From Streptomyces inusitatus (GTDB lineage: Bacteria > Actinomycetota > Actinomycetes > Streptomycetales > Streptomycetaceae): a stretch of 64,000 bases of DNA. Below are positions 28,222 to 36,509 of the stretch, in pieces. The position numbers were made by a program, and so were the translations under genes. Numbering within the stretch: the stretch's first letter is position 1; each line of letters opens with the position of its first letter. Location: NCBI RefSeq assembly GCF_014651115.1, contig NZ_BMWG01000030.1, positions 1 through 64,000 on the forward strand. Reading direction: 5' to 3'. The notes beneath the pieces were generated by a model. That model made no database searches and was not told where the DNA came from. It saw only the letters and a list, made by a program, of their open reading frames with translations.

Positions 28222-29349
28222 TCAGGCCCGTACCGGCCGGCCCCGGTGGATGGGGGTGCTCGCCCCCGACAGGGAGGCCCCGCTGCCGCCGTGCCGGTCG
28301 GCCACGATCTCCGCCGCGATCGACAGCGCCGTCTCCTCGGGGGTGTGCGCCCCGAGGTCCAGCCCGATGGGGCTGCGCAGCCGGGCGAGGGCCGCGTCCC
28401 CGACCCCGGCGGCGCGCAGCCGCCGTTCGCGGTCCTCGTGGGTGCGGCGGGAGCCCATCGCCCCGATGTAGGCGACGGGCAGGGTCAGCGCGTGGACGAG
28501 GAGCGGAACGTCGAACTTGGGATCGTGGGTCAGTACGCACAGGGCCGTGCGGGAGTCGGTCTCGGTGGCGGCGAGATAGCGGTGCGGCCAGTCGACGACG
28601 ACCTCGTCCGCCGCCGGGAAGCGCTCCCGGGTGGCGAAGACCGGGCGGGCGTCGCAGACGGTGACCCGGTAGCCGAGGAAGCTCCCGACGCGGGCCAGCG
28701 CCGAGGCGAAGTCGACCGCGCCGAAGACGATCATCCGGGCGGCCGGGACGCTGGACTCCACCAGCAGGGTCAGCGGAGCGCCGCAGAGGCCGCCGTCCGC
28801 TCCGACGGTGACGGGGCCGGTGCGCCCGGCGGCCAGCAGCGCCCCGGCCCGGCCGGCCGCCGCCCGGTCGGCCCCGCCGCCCGCGCCGAGGGCGCCCTCG
28901 TACGAACCGTCCCGGCGTACCAGCAGGGCCCGGCCGGTGCATCCGGCGGGCCCGGCGGTGACCCTGGCGAGGGCGACCGCCTCGCCCCGGGCGGCGGCGG
29001 TCAGCGCGGCGACGAGGACCCGGTCCTGGTCACGGGCGGCCAGGACCGGGGTGACCAGGACCTCGACCGTGCCGCCGCAGGTCAGTCCGGCGGCGAAGGG
29101 GTCCTGGCCGCCGGGCCCGAAGCGCTCCACCACGGGGAGGCCGTCCTCGACGGCCCGTCGGCACAGTTCGTACACCGCGCCTTCGACACAGCCGCCGGAG
29201 ACCGATCCGATCACCGTGCCCCGGTCGTCCACGGCCAGCGCCGCGCCCGGCGGGCGGGGCGCGCTGCCCTCGGCCGAGGCGACCGTGGCGACGGCGAAGG
29301 AGCGGCCCTGGCGGACCCACCGGCTGAGTTCATCGGCGATGTCCAGCAT
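28222..29349 (-). CDS. xdhC: XdhC/CoxI-family molybdenum-cofactor maturation protein
   Basis: 375 residues. XdhC proteins bind molybdenum cofactor, help sulfurate it and deliver it to xanthine-dehydrogenase-type enzymes. N-terminal XdhC_CoxI signature: TVASAEGSAPRPPGAALAVDD near residues 22-42 and GSVSGGCVEGAVYE near 48-61. A C-terminal Rossmann part has MIVFGAVDFASALARVGSFLGYRVTVCDAR near 205 and YIGAMGSRRTHEDR near 290. It lies 47 bp downstream of the molybdenum subunit gene on the same strand, so it is the last gene of the dehydrogenase operon. Confidence 0.93.
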   Translation of the reverse strand: MLDIADELSRWVRQGRSFAVATVASAEGSAPRPPGAALAVDDRGTVIGSVSGGCVEGAVYELCRRAVEDGLPVVERFGPGGQDPFAAGLTCGGTVEVLVTPVLAARDQDRVLVAALTAAARGEAVALARVTAGPAGCTGRALLVRRDGSYEGALGAGGGADRAAAGRAGALLAAGRTGPVTVGADGGLCGAPLTLLVESSVPAARMIVFGAVDFASALARVGSFLGYRVTVCDARPVFATRERFPAADEVVVDWPHRYLAATETDSRTALCVLTHDPKFDVPLLVHALTLPVAYIGAMGSRRTHEDRERRLRAAGVGDAALARLRSPIGLDLGAHTPEETALSIAAEIVADRHGGSGASLSGASTPIHRGRPVRA

Positions 29350-29396
29350 GCCGGTCTCCTCTCGGTCAGCGATGGTCGGTGCCGGTCAGATGCCGG

Positions 29397-31790
29397 TCAC
29401 GTGCCGGTCAGATGCTCGGGCCGGACCGGGGTCCGGTTCAGTTCGAGGCCGGTGGCGGCCCGGATCGCCGCGAGCACTGCGGGGGTGGACGAGAGGGTGG
29501 GCGCCTCGCCGACGCCCCGGAGTCCGTAGGGGGCGTGGTCGTCGGCGAGTTCGAGCATGTCGACGGGGATCGTGGGGGTGTCGAGGATGGTGGGGATCAG
29601 ATAGTCGGTGAAGGAGGGGTTGCGGACCCGCGCGGTCACCGGGTCGACGAGGATCTCCTCCATGACGGCGATCCCCAGGCCCTGGGTGGTGCCGCCCTGG
29701 ATCTGCCCGATGACCGAGAGCGGGTTGAGGGCCTTGCCGACGTCCTGGGCGCAGGCCAGCTCGACCACTTTGACCAGGCCCAGTTCGGTGTCCACCTCCA
29801 CGACCGCGCGGTGGGCGGCGAAGGAGTACTGGACATGGCCGTTTCCCCGGCCGGTGAGCCGGTCGAGCGGCTCGGTCGGCCGGTGCCGCCACTCGACCTC
29901 GGCCTCGGCGGGCTCGTCGCCGAGGACTTCGGCCAGCTCGGCCAGCGTCTCGCCGCGCTCGGTGAGGACCCTGCCGTCGGCCAGCCGCAGCCCGGCCTCC
30001 GCCCACTCGGGGCGGTCCCGGCCGAAGAGCCCGCGGCCGCGTTCCAGGACCTGGGCGCGGACCGTCTCGCAGGCGTGTCTGATGGCCCCGCCGGTGACAT
30101 AGGTCTGTCTGGAGGCGGAGGTTCCGCCGGCCGAGCCGATCCCGGTGTCGGCGGGCTGGACGGTGACCCGCTCGACGCCCAGTTCGGTACGGACGATCTG
30201 GGCGTGGACGGTGACCCCGCCCTGGCCGACCTCCGCCATCGCGGTGTACACGGTCGCGACCGGGACGCCGCCCGCCGTCTGGAGGCGCACCCGGGCGGTG
30301 GAGTAGTCGTCGAAGCCCTCGGAGAAGCCGACGTTCTTGATGCCGACCGCGTACCCCACGCCCCGGACGACGCCTTCGCCGTGGGTGGTGTTGGAGAGCC
30401 CGCCCGGCAGCGCGCGGACGTCCGCCGTGCCGTCCCCGTTCTCCCAGCCGCGCTCCGGGGGCAGCGGGCGGGCCTTGACCAGGCGCAGCAGCTCGGCGAC
30501 CGGCGCCGGGGAGTCGACCCGCTGGCCGGTGGGCATGAGGGTGCCCTGTTCCATGGCGTTGATCCGGCGGAACTCGACCGGGTCGAGTCCCAGCCGGGCG
30601 GCGACCTTGTCCATCTGGGCCTCGTAGGCGAAGCACGCCTGGACCGCGCCGAAGCCGCGCATGGCTCCGCAGGGCGGGTTGTTGGTGTAGAGCGCGAGCG
30701 CCTCGATGTCGACGTCGTCCACGGCGTAGGGGCCCACCGCGAGGGAGGCGGCGTTGCCGACGACGGCGGGGGACGAGGAGGCGTACGCTCCGCCGTCCAG
30801 CACGATCCGGCAGCGTACGTGGGTGAGGCGGCCGTCCCGGGTCGCGCCGTGCTCGTACGTCAGCTTCGCGGGGTGGCGGTGGACATGGCCGAAGAAGGAC
30901 TCGAAGCGGTTGTAGACCATTTTGACCGGGCGGCCGGTGCGCAGGGCGAGCAGACAGGCGTGGATCTGCATCGACAGGTCCTCTCGGCCGCCGAACGCGC
31001 CGCCGACGCCGGCGAGCGTCATCCGCACCTTGTTCTCGGGCAGTCCGAGGACGGGGGCGATCTGGCCGAGGTCGGAGTGGAGCCACTGGGTGGCCACATG
31101 GAGGTCGACGCCGCCGTCCTCGGCGGGGATGGCGAGCCCTGACTCGGGCCCCAGGAAGGCCTGGTCCTGCATGCCGAAGGTGTACTCGCCGCGTACGATC
31201 ACCTCGGCCCGGCGGGCGGCGGCGGCCGCGTCGCCCTTCAGGACCGGCTGGCGGTGGACGATGTTGGGGTGCGGCACCCGGCCGCTCCGGTGGTCGGTCC
31301 GGTCCTCGTGGACCAGGGGCGCGCCGGGCGCGAGGGCGGACTCCTCGCCGGTGACGACCGGGAGTTCCTCGTAGTCGACCCTGATCCGTTCGGCGGCCCT
31401 GCGGGCGGTCTCCGGGTGGTCGGCGGCGACCAGGGCGACCGGTTCGCCGTGGTGGCGGACCTTGCGGGTGGCGAGGACGGGGGTGTCCTGGATCTCCAGC
31501 CCGTAGGTGGTCACGGCGGTGGGGAGATCCTCGTGGGTGAGGACGGCGTGGACGCCGGGGACGGCGAGCGCGCGGGAGATGTCGATCGAGCGGATGGCGG
31601 CGTGGGCGAGGGGCGAGCGCAGGGTGTGGCCCCAGATCATGTCCTCGTGCCACAGGTCCGAGGAGTAGGCGAACTCTCCGGTGACCTTGAGGACGCCGTC
31701 GGGGCGGAGGGTGGACTCGCCGATCCCCCCGGCGGTCCGGGAGGCCAGGGAGGTCCGGATGGCGTCGGCGGGGGCGCCGGTGGCGGTCAT
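29397..31790 (-). CDS. Xanthine dehydrogenase family, molybdopterin-binding subunit
   Basis: 797 residues from ATG 31790, which overlaps the 2Fe-2S subunit stop (ATGA). Ald_Xan_dh_C hammerhead near residues 25-135 (VLKVTGEFAYSSDL), then the molybdopterin region with GVGGAFGGRED near 265, NPPCGAMRGFGAVQACFAYE near 370 and VGQGGVTVHAQ near 515. The C-terminus has GQIQGGTTQGLGIAVMEE near 695 and a Glu-containing LRGVGEAPTLSSTPAVLAAI near 760, the family position of the catalytic base. Neighbours encode FAD and 2Fe-2S subunits plus XdhC, so a three-subunit molybdenum hydroxylase is expected, probably on purines given the PucR neighbour. Substrate remains inferred. Confidence 0.94.
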   Translation of the reverse strand: MTATGAPADAIRTSLASRTAGGIGESTLRPDGVLKVTGEFAYSSDLWHEDMIWGHTLRSPLAHAAIRSIDISRALAVPGVHAVLTHEDLPTAVTTYGLEIQDTPVLATRKVRHHGEPVALVAADHPETARRAAERIRVDYEELPVVTGEESALAPGAPLVHEDRTDHRSGRVPHPNIVHRQPVLKGDAAAAARRAEVIVRGEYTFGMQDQAFLGPESGLAIPAEDGGVDLHVATQWLHSDLGQIAPVLGLPENKVRMTLAGVGGAFGGREDLSMQIHACLLALRTGRPVKMVYNRFESFFGHVHRHPAKLTYEHGATRDGRLTHVRCRIVLDGGAYASSSPAVVGNAASLAVGPYAVDDVDIEALALYTNNPPCGAMRGFGAVQACFAYEAQMDKVAARLGLDPVEFRRINAMEQGTLMPTGQRVDSPAPVAELLRLVKARPLPPERGWENGDGTADVRALPGGLSNTTHGEGVVRGVGYAVGIKNVGFSEGFDDYSTARVRLQTAGGVPVATVYTAMAEVGQGGVTVHAQIVRTELGVERVTVQPADTGIGSAGGTSASRQTYVTGGAIRHACETVRAQVLERGRGLFGRDRPEWAEAGLRLADGRVLTERGETLAELAEVLGDEPAEAEVEWRHRPTEPLDRLTGRGNGHVQYSFAAHRAVVEVDTELGLVKVVELACAQDVGKALNPLSVIGQIQGGTTQGLGIAVMEEILVDPVTARVRNPSFTDYLIPTILDTPTIPVDMLELADDHAPYGLRGVGEAPTLSSTPAVLAAIRAATGLELNRTPVRPEHLTGT

Positions 31791-32341
31791 CGCTCCCCCT
31801 CCCGCTCCCGGGTGCGGGCGGCGGCGAGTCTGACCGCGTCGAGGATCTTCTCGTAGCCGGTGCAGCGGCAGAGATTGCCGGAGAGCGCCTCGCGGATGTC
31901 GGCGTCGGACGGCCGGGGCTCGCGCTCCAGGAGGTCGTCGGCGGCGACGAGGAGGCCGGGGGTGCAGAAGCCGCACTGGACGGCCCCGGCGTCGACGAAG
32001 GCCCGCTGTACGGGGGAGAGCCCGGGGTCGTCGGGACGCCAGCCCCGGGCGTCCTGGAGCGAGGTGCCGGGCGCGTCCCGCCCGGAGCGCCGGGCCGCCC
32101 GGTCGGCGAGCCCTTCGACGGTGACGATGTCACGGCCCTCGGCCTGGCCCGCCGCGACCAGACAGGAGCAGACCGGGACGCCGTCCATCAGTACCGTGCA
32201 GGATCCGCATTCGCCCTGCTCGCAGGCGTTCTTGGAGCCGGGCAGGCCCATCCGCTCGCGCAGCGCGAACAGCAGGCTCTCGCCCTCCCACACATTGTCG
32301 GCCTCCTGGCGTCTGCCATTGACCGTGAAGCTCACACGCAC
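31787..32341 (-). CDS. 2Fe-2S iron-sulfur subunit of xanthine dehydrogenase-type enzyme
   Basis: 184 residues from GTG 32341, which has GGAG six bases upstream; an alternative GTG at 32335 forms a GTGA overlap with the FAD gene stop. A plant-ferredoxin-type cluster motif, CEQGECGSCTVLMDGVPVCSC, lies near residues 42-62. The second cluster, in the alpha-helical domain, has CGFCTPG near 121 and CRCTGYE near 155. It should pass electrons from the molybdenum centre to FAD. The arrangement FAD, FeS, Mo, XdhC, all overlapping or closely spaced, indicates one transcript. Confidence 0.94.
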   Translation of the reverse strand: MRVSFTVNGRRQEADNVWEGESLLFALRERMGLPGSKNACEQGECGSCTVLMDGVPVCSCLVAAGQAEGRDIVTVEGLADRAARRSGRDAPGTSLQDARGWRPDDPGLSPVQRAFVDAGAVQCGFCTPGLLVAADDLLEREPRPSDADIREALSGNLCRCTGYEKILDAVRLAAARTREREGER

Positions 32342-33216
32342 GGGGCACTCCTTCCTCCACGGTACGACTCCCAGCTCCAGCCGAGGGTGCGCCGGGCCAT
32401 CACGGCCACCGCGTGTCTTCGGTAGGCGGCGGTGCCGCGCACATCGTCGATGGGGGCGCAGGAGGCGGCGGCCAGCCGGGCGAAGTGCGCGGCGACGGAC
32501 GGGGGGACGGCCCCCCGGCTCTCCCAGAGGCCCTCCTCCTCCAGCGCCCCGGCGAGGAACTCCTCGGCCTCGGCGGCCCGTACCGGGGTGGGCGCGGCGG
32601 AGCCGATGCCGGTGCGGACCGTGCGGGTGCGGGGGTGCAGGGCGAGGGCGAAGGCGCAGACGGCGATGACCATGGCGTTGCGGGTGCCGACCTTGGAGAA
32701 CTGCTGGGGTCCGTCGGCCCGGGCGATGTGGACGGCTCTGATCAGCTCGTCGGGGGCGAGGGCGTTGCGTTTGACGCCGGTGTAGAAGGCGTCGATGGGG
32801 ATGCGGCGGCTGCCGCGCACCGATTCCGCCTCGACCTCGGCCCCGGCGGCGAGCAGCGCCGGATGGGCGTCGCCGGCCGGGGACGCGGTGCCGAGGTTGC
32901 CGCCGACGCCGCCCCGGTTGCGGATCTGGGGGGAGGCGACGGTGTGCGAGGCGATCGCGAGCCCCGGCAGCTCGGTGCGGAGGTTCTCCATGATCTGGGT
33001 GTAGGTGACGGACGCGCCGAGCCGCACGGTCTCCTCGCCGACCTCCCAGTCGCGCAGCTCCTCGACCCGGCCCAGGTCCATGAGCCGGTCGGGGCGGCGG
33101 CGGTCGAAGTTGATCTCGACCATCACATCGGTGCCGCCCGCGATCGGCACGGTGTCGGGGTGCTCGGCCTTGACGGCGAGCGCCTCCTCCCAGCCGGCGG
33201 GCCGAAGAAAGTCCAT
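32332..33216 (-). CDS. FAD-binding subunit of xanthine dehydrogenase-type enzyme
   Basis: 294 residues from ATG 33216, where family similarity begins (MDFLRPAGWEEALAVKAEHP). FAD-binding PCMH motif VPIAGGTDVMVEINFDRRRP near residues 26-45, then SHTVASPQIRNRGGVGGNLGTASPAGD near 110-136, the second flavin-binding signature. The C-terminal CO_deh_flav_C part spans about 180-290. First gene of the molybdenum hydroxylase operon, divergent from pucR across 202 bp that holds a 19-bp perfect palindrome. Confidence 0.93.
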   Translation of the reverse strand: MDFLRPAGWEEALAVKAEHPDTVPIAGGTDVMVEINFDRRRPDRLMDLGRVEELRDWEVGEETVRLGASVTYTQIMENLRTELPGLAIASHTVASPQIRNRGGVGGNLGTASPAGDAHPALLAAGAEVEAESVRGSRRIPIDAFYTGVKRNALAPDELIRAVHIARADGPQQFSKVGTRNAMVIAVCAFALALHPRTRTVRTGIGSAAPTPVRAAEAEEFLAGALEEEGLWESRGAVPPSVAAHFARLAAASCAPIDDVRGTAAYRRHAVAVMARRTLGWSWESYRGGRSAPCV

Positions 33217-33388
33217 GAGCGCTCTTTTCTGGCTCGGGCCCCGATATACCTCGTCCCTCAGTACACAAGGGTGCTCCTCCCCCGGTGCAGTCACCGATGC
33301 CATGAAGGAGTTGGCTGGTCGCCACGGTCATCTTGTAGATTCGAACGAAAAGCGGGGCCCGGTGTTCTCACTGTTCCCCCCAGAAAGA

Positions 33389-33407
33389 CGGTGACCGTCG
33401 GTCACCG
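33389..33407. promoter_or_regulatory. Perfect 19-bp palindrome upstream of pucR, probable operator
   Basis: CGGTGACCGTCGGTCACCG is a 9-1-9 perfect inverted repeat ending 11 bp before the pucR start. Its half-site GTCACCGATG (33401-33410) also occurs at 33290-33299, so two sites about 110 bp apart flank the divergent promoters. Probably binds PucR or another regulator of the dehydrogenase operon. Confidence 0.7.
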
Positions 33408-33418
33408 ATGGCGACGAA

Positions 33419-35134
33419 ATGATCGGCGAGGGCGAGATGCGGCTGCGCGCACTGCTGGAGAACGACGCGCTGGGCCTGCGGCTGCTCGGCGGCGGGGACG
33501 AGCTGGACCGTGGGGTGCGCGGGGTGATGACGACGGATCTGCGTGATCCGAGCCGTTATCTCTCGGGCGGGGAGCTGGTGCTGACCGGGCTGGCCTGGCG
33601 TCGCTCGCCGGAGGACTCCGAGTCCTTCGTACGGATCCTGGCGGGCGCGCGGGTCGCGGCGCTCGCGGCCGGTGAGGCGGAGCTGGGGGCCGTTCCCGAG
33701 GATCTGGTGGCGGCGTGCGAGCGGCACCGGCTGCCGCTGTTCGCGGTCCACGAGTCGGTGGCGTTCGCGACGATCACGGAGTACGTCGTACGTCAGGTGT
33801 CGGGCGAGCGGGCCGGTGATCTGGCCGCGGTGGTGGACCGGCACCGCCGGCTGATGACCTCGGGTCCCGCGGGCGGCGGCCCCGACGGTGTGCTCGATCT
33901 CCTCGGCTCCGATCTGGACCTCCGGGCCTGGGTGCTCTCGTCCACCGGCCGGCTGATCGCGGCCGGCGGCAAGGGCGAGGACGAGGACGGCGGGGGCGAC
34001 CCGCTGCCCGCCGGGGTGCGCGTCGCGCTGGCGGGCGAGCGGCTGGCGGCGGCCCGTACCGGCCGCCCGGGACCGCACCGGGCGGCGGTGGGCGGCACGG
34101 TGTACTCCCTCTTCCCGATCGGCTCGGGCCGGGGCGGGGAGAAGGACGTACGGGAGAGTGTTCTCTCGGACTGGCTGCTGGCGGTGGAGGCGGACGCGGG
34201 CGACTGGCCCGCCGAGCGGCTGGATCTGCTTCAGGGGGTCACCCAGCTGATCGCCGTGGAGCGGGAGCGCCGGGAGGCGGCCCGCACGGTGCGGCGGCGG
34301 CTCGCCCAGGAGGTGCTGGAGCTGGTGCAGACGGGTGCCGCGCCCGCCGAGATCGCGGCGCGGCTGCGGGTGGCCGCGCCGGTGCTGCTGCCGGGCCTGG
34401 ACGCCGCGCCGCACTGGCAGGTGGTGGTGGCCAGGGTGGACTGGGGCGGCGCCGAAGGGGCCCGGGTGGCGGCCGGGCCGGTCGCCCAGTCGCTGCTGGA
34501 GGAGATCCTCGCCGACCCCTCGGCGGCCGGGCCCGACCCCTCGGACCGGATCGCGGTCGCGCACGCCGGGGGCGAGGCGATCGCGCTGCTGCCGCTGCCG
34601 GCCGCCCCGGAGCCGGACGGGGCCGGGGGCGCGGAGGAGGGGCTGCACGCGGACGCGCTGCTCCAGCGGGTGCGCGAGCCGCTGTCGGCGGGGCTCGCCG
34701 ACGACGGCCGGCTGACGATCGGGGTGAGCGCGGCGGTCAGCTCGGCGGAGGGGCTGCGGGGCGCGCTGGAGGAGGCCCGGCACGCCCGCCGGGTCGCGGC
34801 GGCCCGGCCCGGCCGGGTGGCCGCCGCCGGTCATCACGAGCTGGCCTCGCACGTGCTGCTGCTGCCGTTCGTGCCGGACGATGTGCGCCGCGCGTTCACC
34901 GCGCGGCTGCTCGACCCGCTGCGGGAGTACGACCTGCGGCACCGGGCGGAGCTGATCCCGACGCTGGAGGCGTTCCTGGCGAGCGACGGATCGTGGACGA
35001 GGTGCGCGCAGCGGCTGCATCTGCATGTGAACACGCTGCGGTACCGGGTGGGGCGGATCGAGCAGCTGACGGGGCGTGATCTGTCGCGCCTTGAGGACAA
35101 ACTCGACTTTTTCCTTGCATTGCGGATGAGCTGA
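33419..35134 (+). CDS. pucR: PucR-family transcriptional regulator of purine catabolism
   Basis: 571 residues. The N-terminal PucR domain (about 1-125) begins MRLRALLENDALGLRLLGG and includes LRDPSRYLSGGELVLTGL. The C-terminal PucR-type HTH_30 domain is near residues 510-568 (TLEAFLASDGSWTRCAQRLHLHVNTLRYRVGRIEQLTGRDL). ATG 33419 gives the longest plausible protein; ATG 33437 (MRLRAL) is equally close to family N-termini and cannot be excluded. Divergent from the molybdenum hydroxylase operon, which it probably controls in response to purine degradation intermediates, by analogy with Bacillus PucR. Confidence 0.92.
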   Translation: MIGEGEMRLRALLENDALGLRLLGGGDELDRGVRGVMTTDLRDPSRYLSGGELVLTGLAWRRSPEDSESFVRILAGARVAALAAGEAELGAVPEDLVAACERHRLPLFAVHESVAFATITEYVVRQVSGERAGDLAAVVDRHRRLMTSGPAGGGPDGVLDLLGSDLDLRAWVLSSTGRLIAAGGKGEDEDGGGDPLPAGVRVALAGERLAAARTGRPGPHRAAVGGTVYSLFPIGSGRGGEKDVRESVLSDWLLAVEADAGDWPAERLDLLQGVTQLIAVERERREAARTVRRRLAQEVLELVQTGAAPAEIAARLRVAAPVLLPGLDAAPHWQVVVARVDWGGAEGARVAAGPVAQSLLEEILADPSAAGPDPSDRIAVAHAGGEAIALLPLPAAPEPDGAGGAEEGLHADALLQRVREPLSAGLADDGRLTIGVSAAVSSAEGLRGALEEARHARRVAAARPGRVAAAGHHELASHVLLLPFVPDDVRRAFTARLLDPLREYDLRHRAELIPTLEAFLASDGSWTRCAQRLHLHVNTLRYRVGRIEQLTGRDLSRLEDKLDFFLALRMS

Positions 35135-35222
35135 GCTGTCACGTTCGTCGGGGGTTTCAGCGCCCCGGCGGGCTCCGGCGGGCCCCGGCGGCGGGTGGGG
35201 GAATCATTTCACCGAACCGTGA

Positions 35223-35247
35223 CCCGGAAGCCAATGGGGCTTCCGGG
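35223..35247 (+). terminator. Terminator hairpin downstream of pucR
   Basis: Perfect 10-bp stem CCCGGAAGCC (35223-35232) and GGCTTCCGGG (35238-35247) with a five-base loop, followed by AAAGGG rather than a T run, as is usual for Streptomyces terminators. Confidence 0.75.
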
Positions 35248-35324
35248 AAAGGGAGTTGGCATTTCCGCCGGGGCCGGATCCGCCGGGGGAACCCGCATTT
35301 CCCGGTAAGGGCCGCAGCGGTAAA

Positions 35325-35354
35325 TTGACAGTTAGGGAAGCCTCACCATATTCA
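35325..35354 (+). promoter_or_regulatory. Promoter of the ferric-iron ABC operon with embedded iron box
   Basis: TTGACA at 35325-35330, 18 bp, then TATTCA at 35349-35354, a good vegetative promoter spacing. Between and overlapping them is the iron-box-like TTAGGGAAGCCTCACCATA (35332-35350, about 15 of 19 consensus positions), so iron-loaded DmdR1 would exclude RNA polymerase. A 16-bp perfect palindrome, ACCATATTCATATGGT (35345-35360), overlaps the -10 side and could bind a second regulator. Confidence 0.75.
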
Positions 35355-35439
35355 TATGGTGTTCCCATAGACAGTTCCCCCGCACCGCCTCGGCGCACCC
35401 CGCGTCCGGCAGCACTCGCGGGCTGCTCAGGAGGCTTCC

Positions 35440-36501
35440 ATGCCACGCCCGTCCGTCCGTCGCGGTACCGCGCTCGCGCTCTCCGCGCTGCTTCTTCCCG
35501 TCCTCGCCGCCTGTGGCGGCTCCGAGGAGAAGAAGAAGGACGAGAAGCCCGAGGCCAAGAAGGAGCAGGGCGCCGGAGAGCTGGTCATCTACTCGGGCCG
35601 CAATGAGGAACTCATCGCCCCGATCATGGACAAGCTCCAGAAGGCGACCGGCGCCAAGGTCGAGGTCCGCTACGGCGACAGCGCCGAGCTGGCCGCCCAG
35701 ATCCTGGAGGAGGGCGACCGCACCAAGGCGGGCCTGTTCTTCTCGCAGGACGCCGGCGCGCTCGGCGCACTCTCCCAGGCCGACATGCTGGCGAAGCTGC
35801 CGCAGAAGTCCCTGGACAAGGTCGGCGCGGCCTTCCGCGGCGGCGAGGGCGACTGGGTCGGCGTCTCCGGCCGCTCCCGGGTCATCGCGTACAACCCGAA
35901 GAAGACCGAGAAGGCCCCGGACAGCGTCCACGACCTGATCAAGCCCGAGTGGAAGGGCAAGGTCGGCTACGCGCCCACCAACGCCTCCTTCCAGGCCTTC
36001 GTCACCGGTATGCGCGTCCTGGAGGGCGAGGACGCCACCCTGAAGTGGCTCAAGGGCCTCAAGGCCAACGACGCCAAGCAGTACGCCAAGAACGGCGTGG
36101 TCCTGGACGCGGTGGACAAGGGCGAGGTCTCCCTCGGCCTGATCAACCACTACTACTGGTACGAGAAGGTCGCCGAGGTCGGCGCCGACAAGGTCAACGC
36201 CAAGATCCACTTCCTGCCGGGCGGCGACCCGGGCGCGCTGATCAACGCGGCGGGCGTCGGCGTCCTGAAGAACGGCGGCCAGAGCGCCGCCGCCGAGAAG
36301 GCCGTGGACTTCCTCCTCTCCGACGAGGCGCAGAACTACTTCGCCAAGGAGACCTCGGAGTACCCGCTCGCCACCGGTGTCACCAGCACCGTCAAGGGCC
36401 TGCCCGCGCTCGACTCGCTGGACGCGCCGAAGATCGACCTCGGCGAGCTGGAGTCCCTCCAGAAGACGCTGGAGCTCCTCAAGGAAGCCGGGATGGTCTG
36501 A
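35440..36501 (+). CDS. Ferric-iron ABC transporter substrate-binding lipoprotein (FbpA/FutA type)
   Basis: 353 residues. Signal peptide with lipobox LPVLAAC (Cys near residue 24), then a charged EEKKKDEKPEAKKEQ linker. Periplasmic-binding fold type II: LVIYSGRNEELIAPIMDKL near 48, VEVRYGDSAELAAQI near 72, and a HYYWYEK near 230 supplying the adjacent Tyr residues that coordinate Fe3+ in FbpA proteins. It should capture free or weakly chelated ferric iron outside the membrane. First gene of a three-gene operon with permease and ATPase, behind a promoter with an embedded iron box. Confidence 0.94.
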   Translation: MPRPSVRRGTALALSALLLPVLAACGGSEEKKKDEKPEAKKEQGAGELVIYSGRNEELIAPIMDKLQKATGAKVEVRYGDSAELAAQILEEGDRTKAGLFFSQDAGALGALSQADMLAKLPQKSLDKVGAAFRGGEGDWVGVSGRSRVIAYNPKKTEKAPDSVHDLIKPEWKGKVGYAPTNASFQAFVTGMRVLEGEDATLKWLKGLKANDAKQYAKNGVVLDAVDKGEVSLGLINHYYWYEKVAEVGADKVNAKIHFLPGGDPGALINAAGVGVLKNGGQSAAAEKAVDFLLSDEAQNYFAKETSEYPLATGVTSTVKGLPALDSLDAPKIDLGELESLQKTLELLKEAGMV

Positions 36502-36509
36502 TCCGTCGG

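Larger units (their letters stand above)
35135..35439. other. Intergenic region: terminator, iron-regulated promoter, palindrome
   Basis: 305 bp with no gene. It holds the terminator of pucR, then a promoter with an embedded iron box, then a short palindrome, each annotated separately. The remaining sequence up to the lipoprotein gene shows nothing distinctive. Confidence 0.8.
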
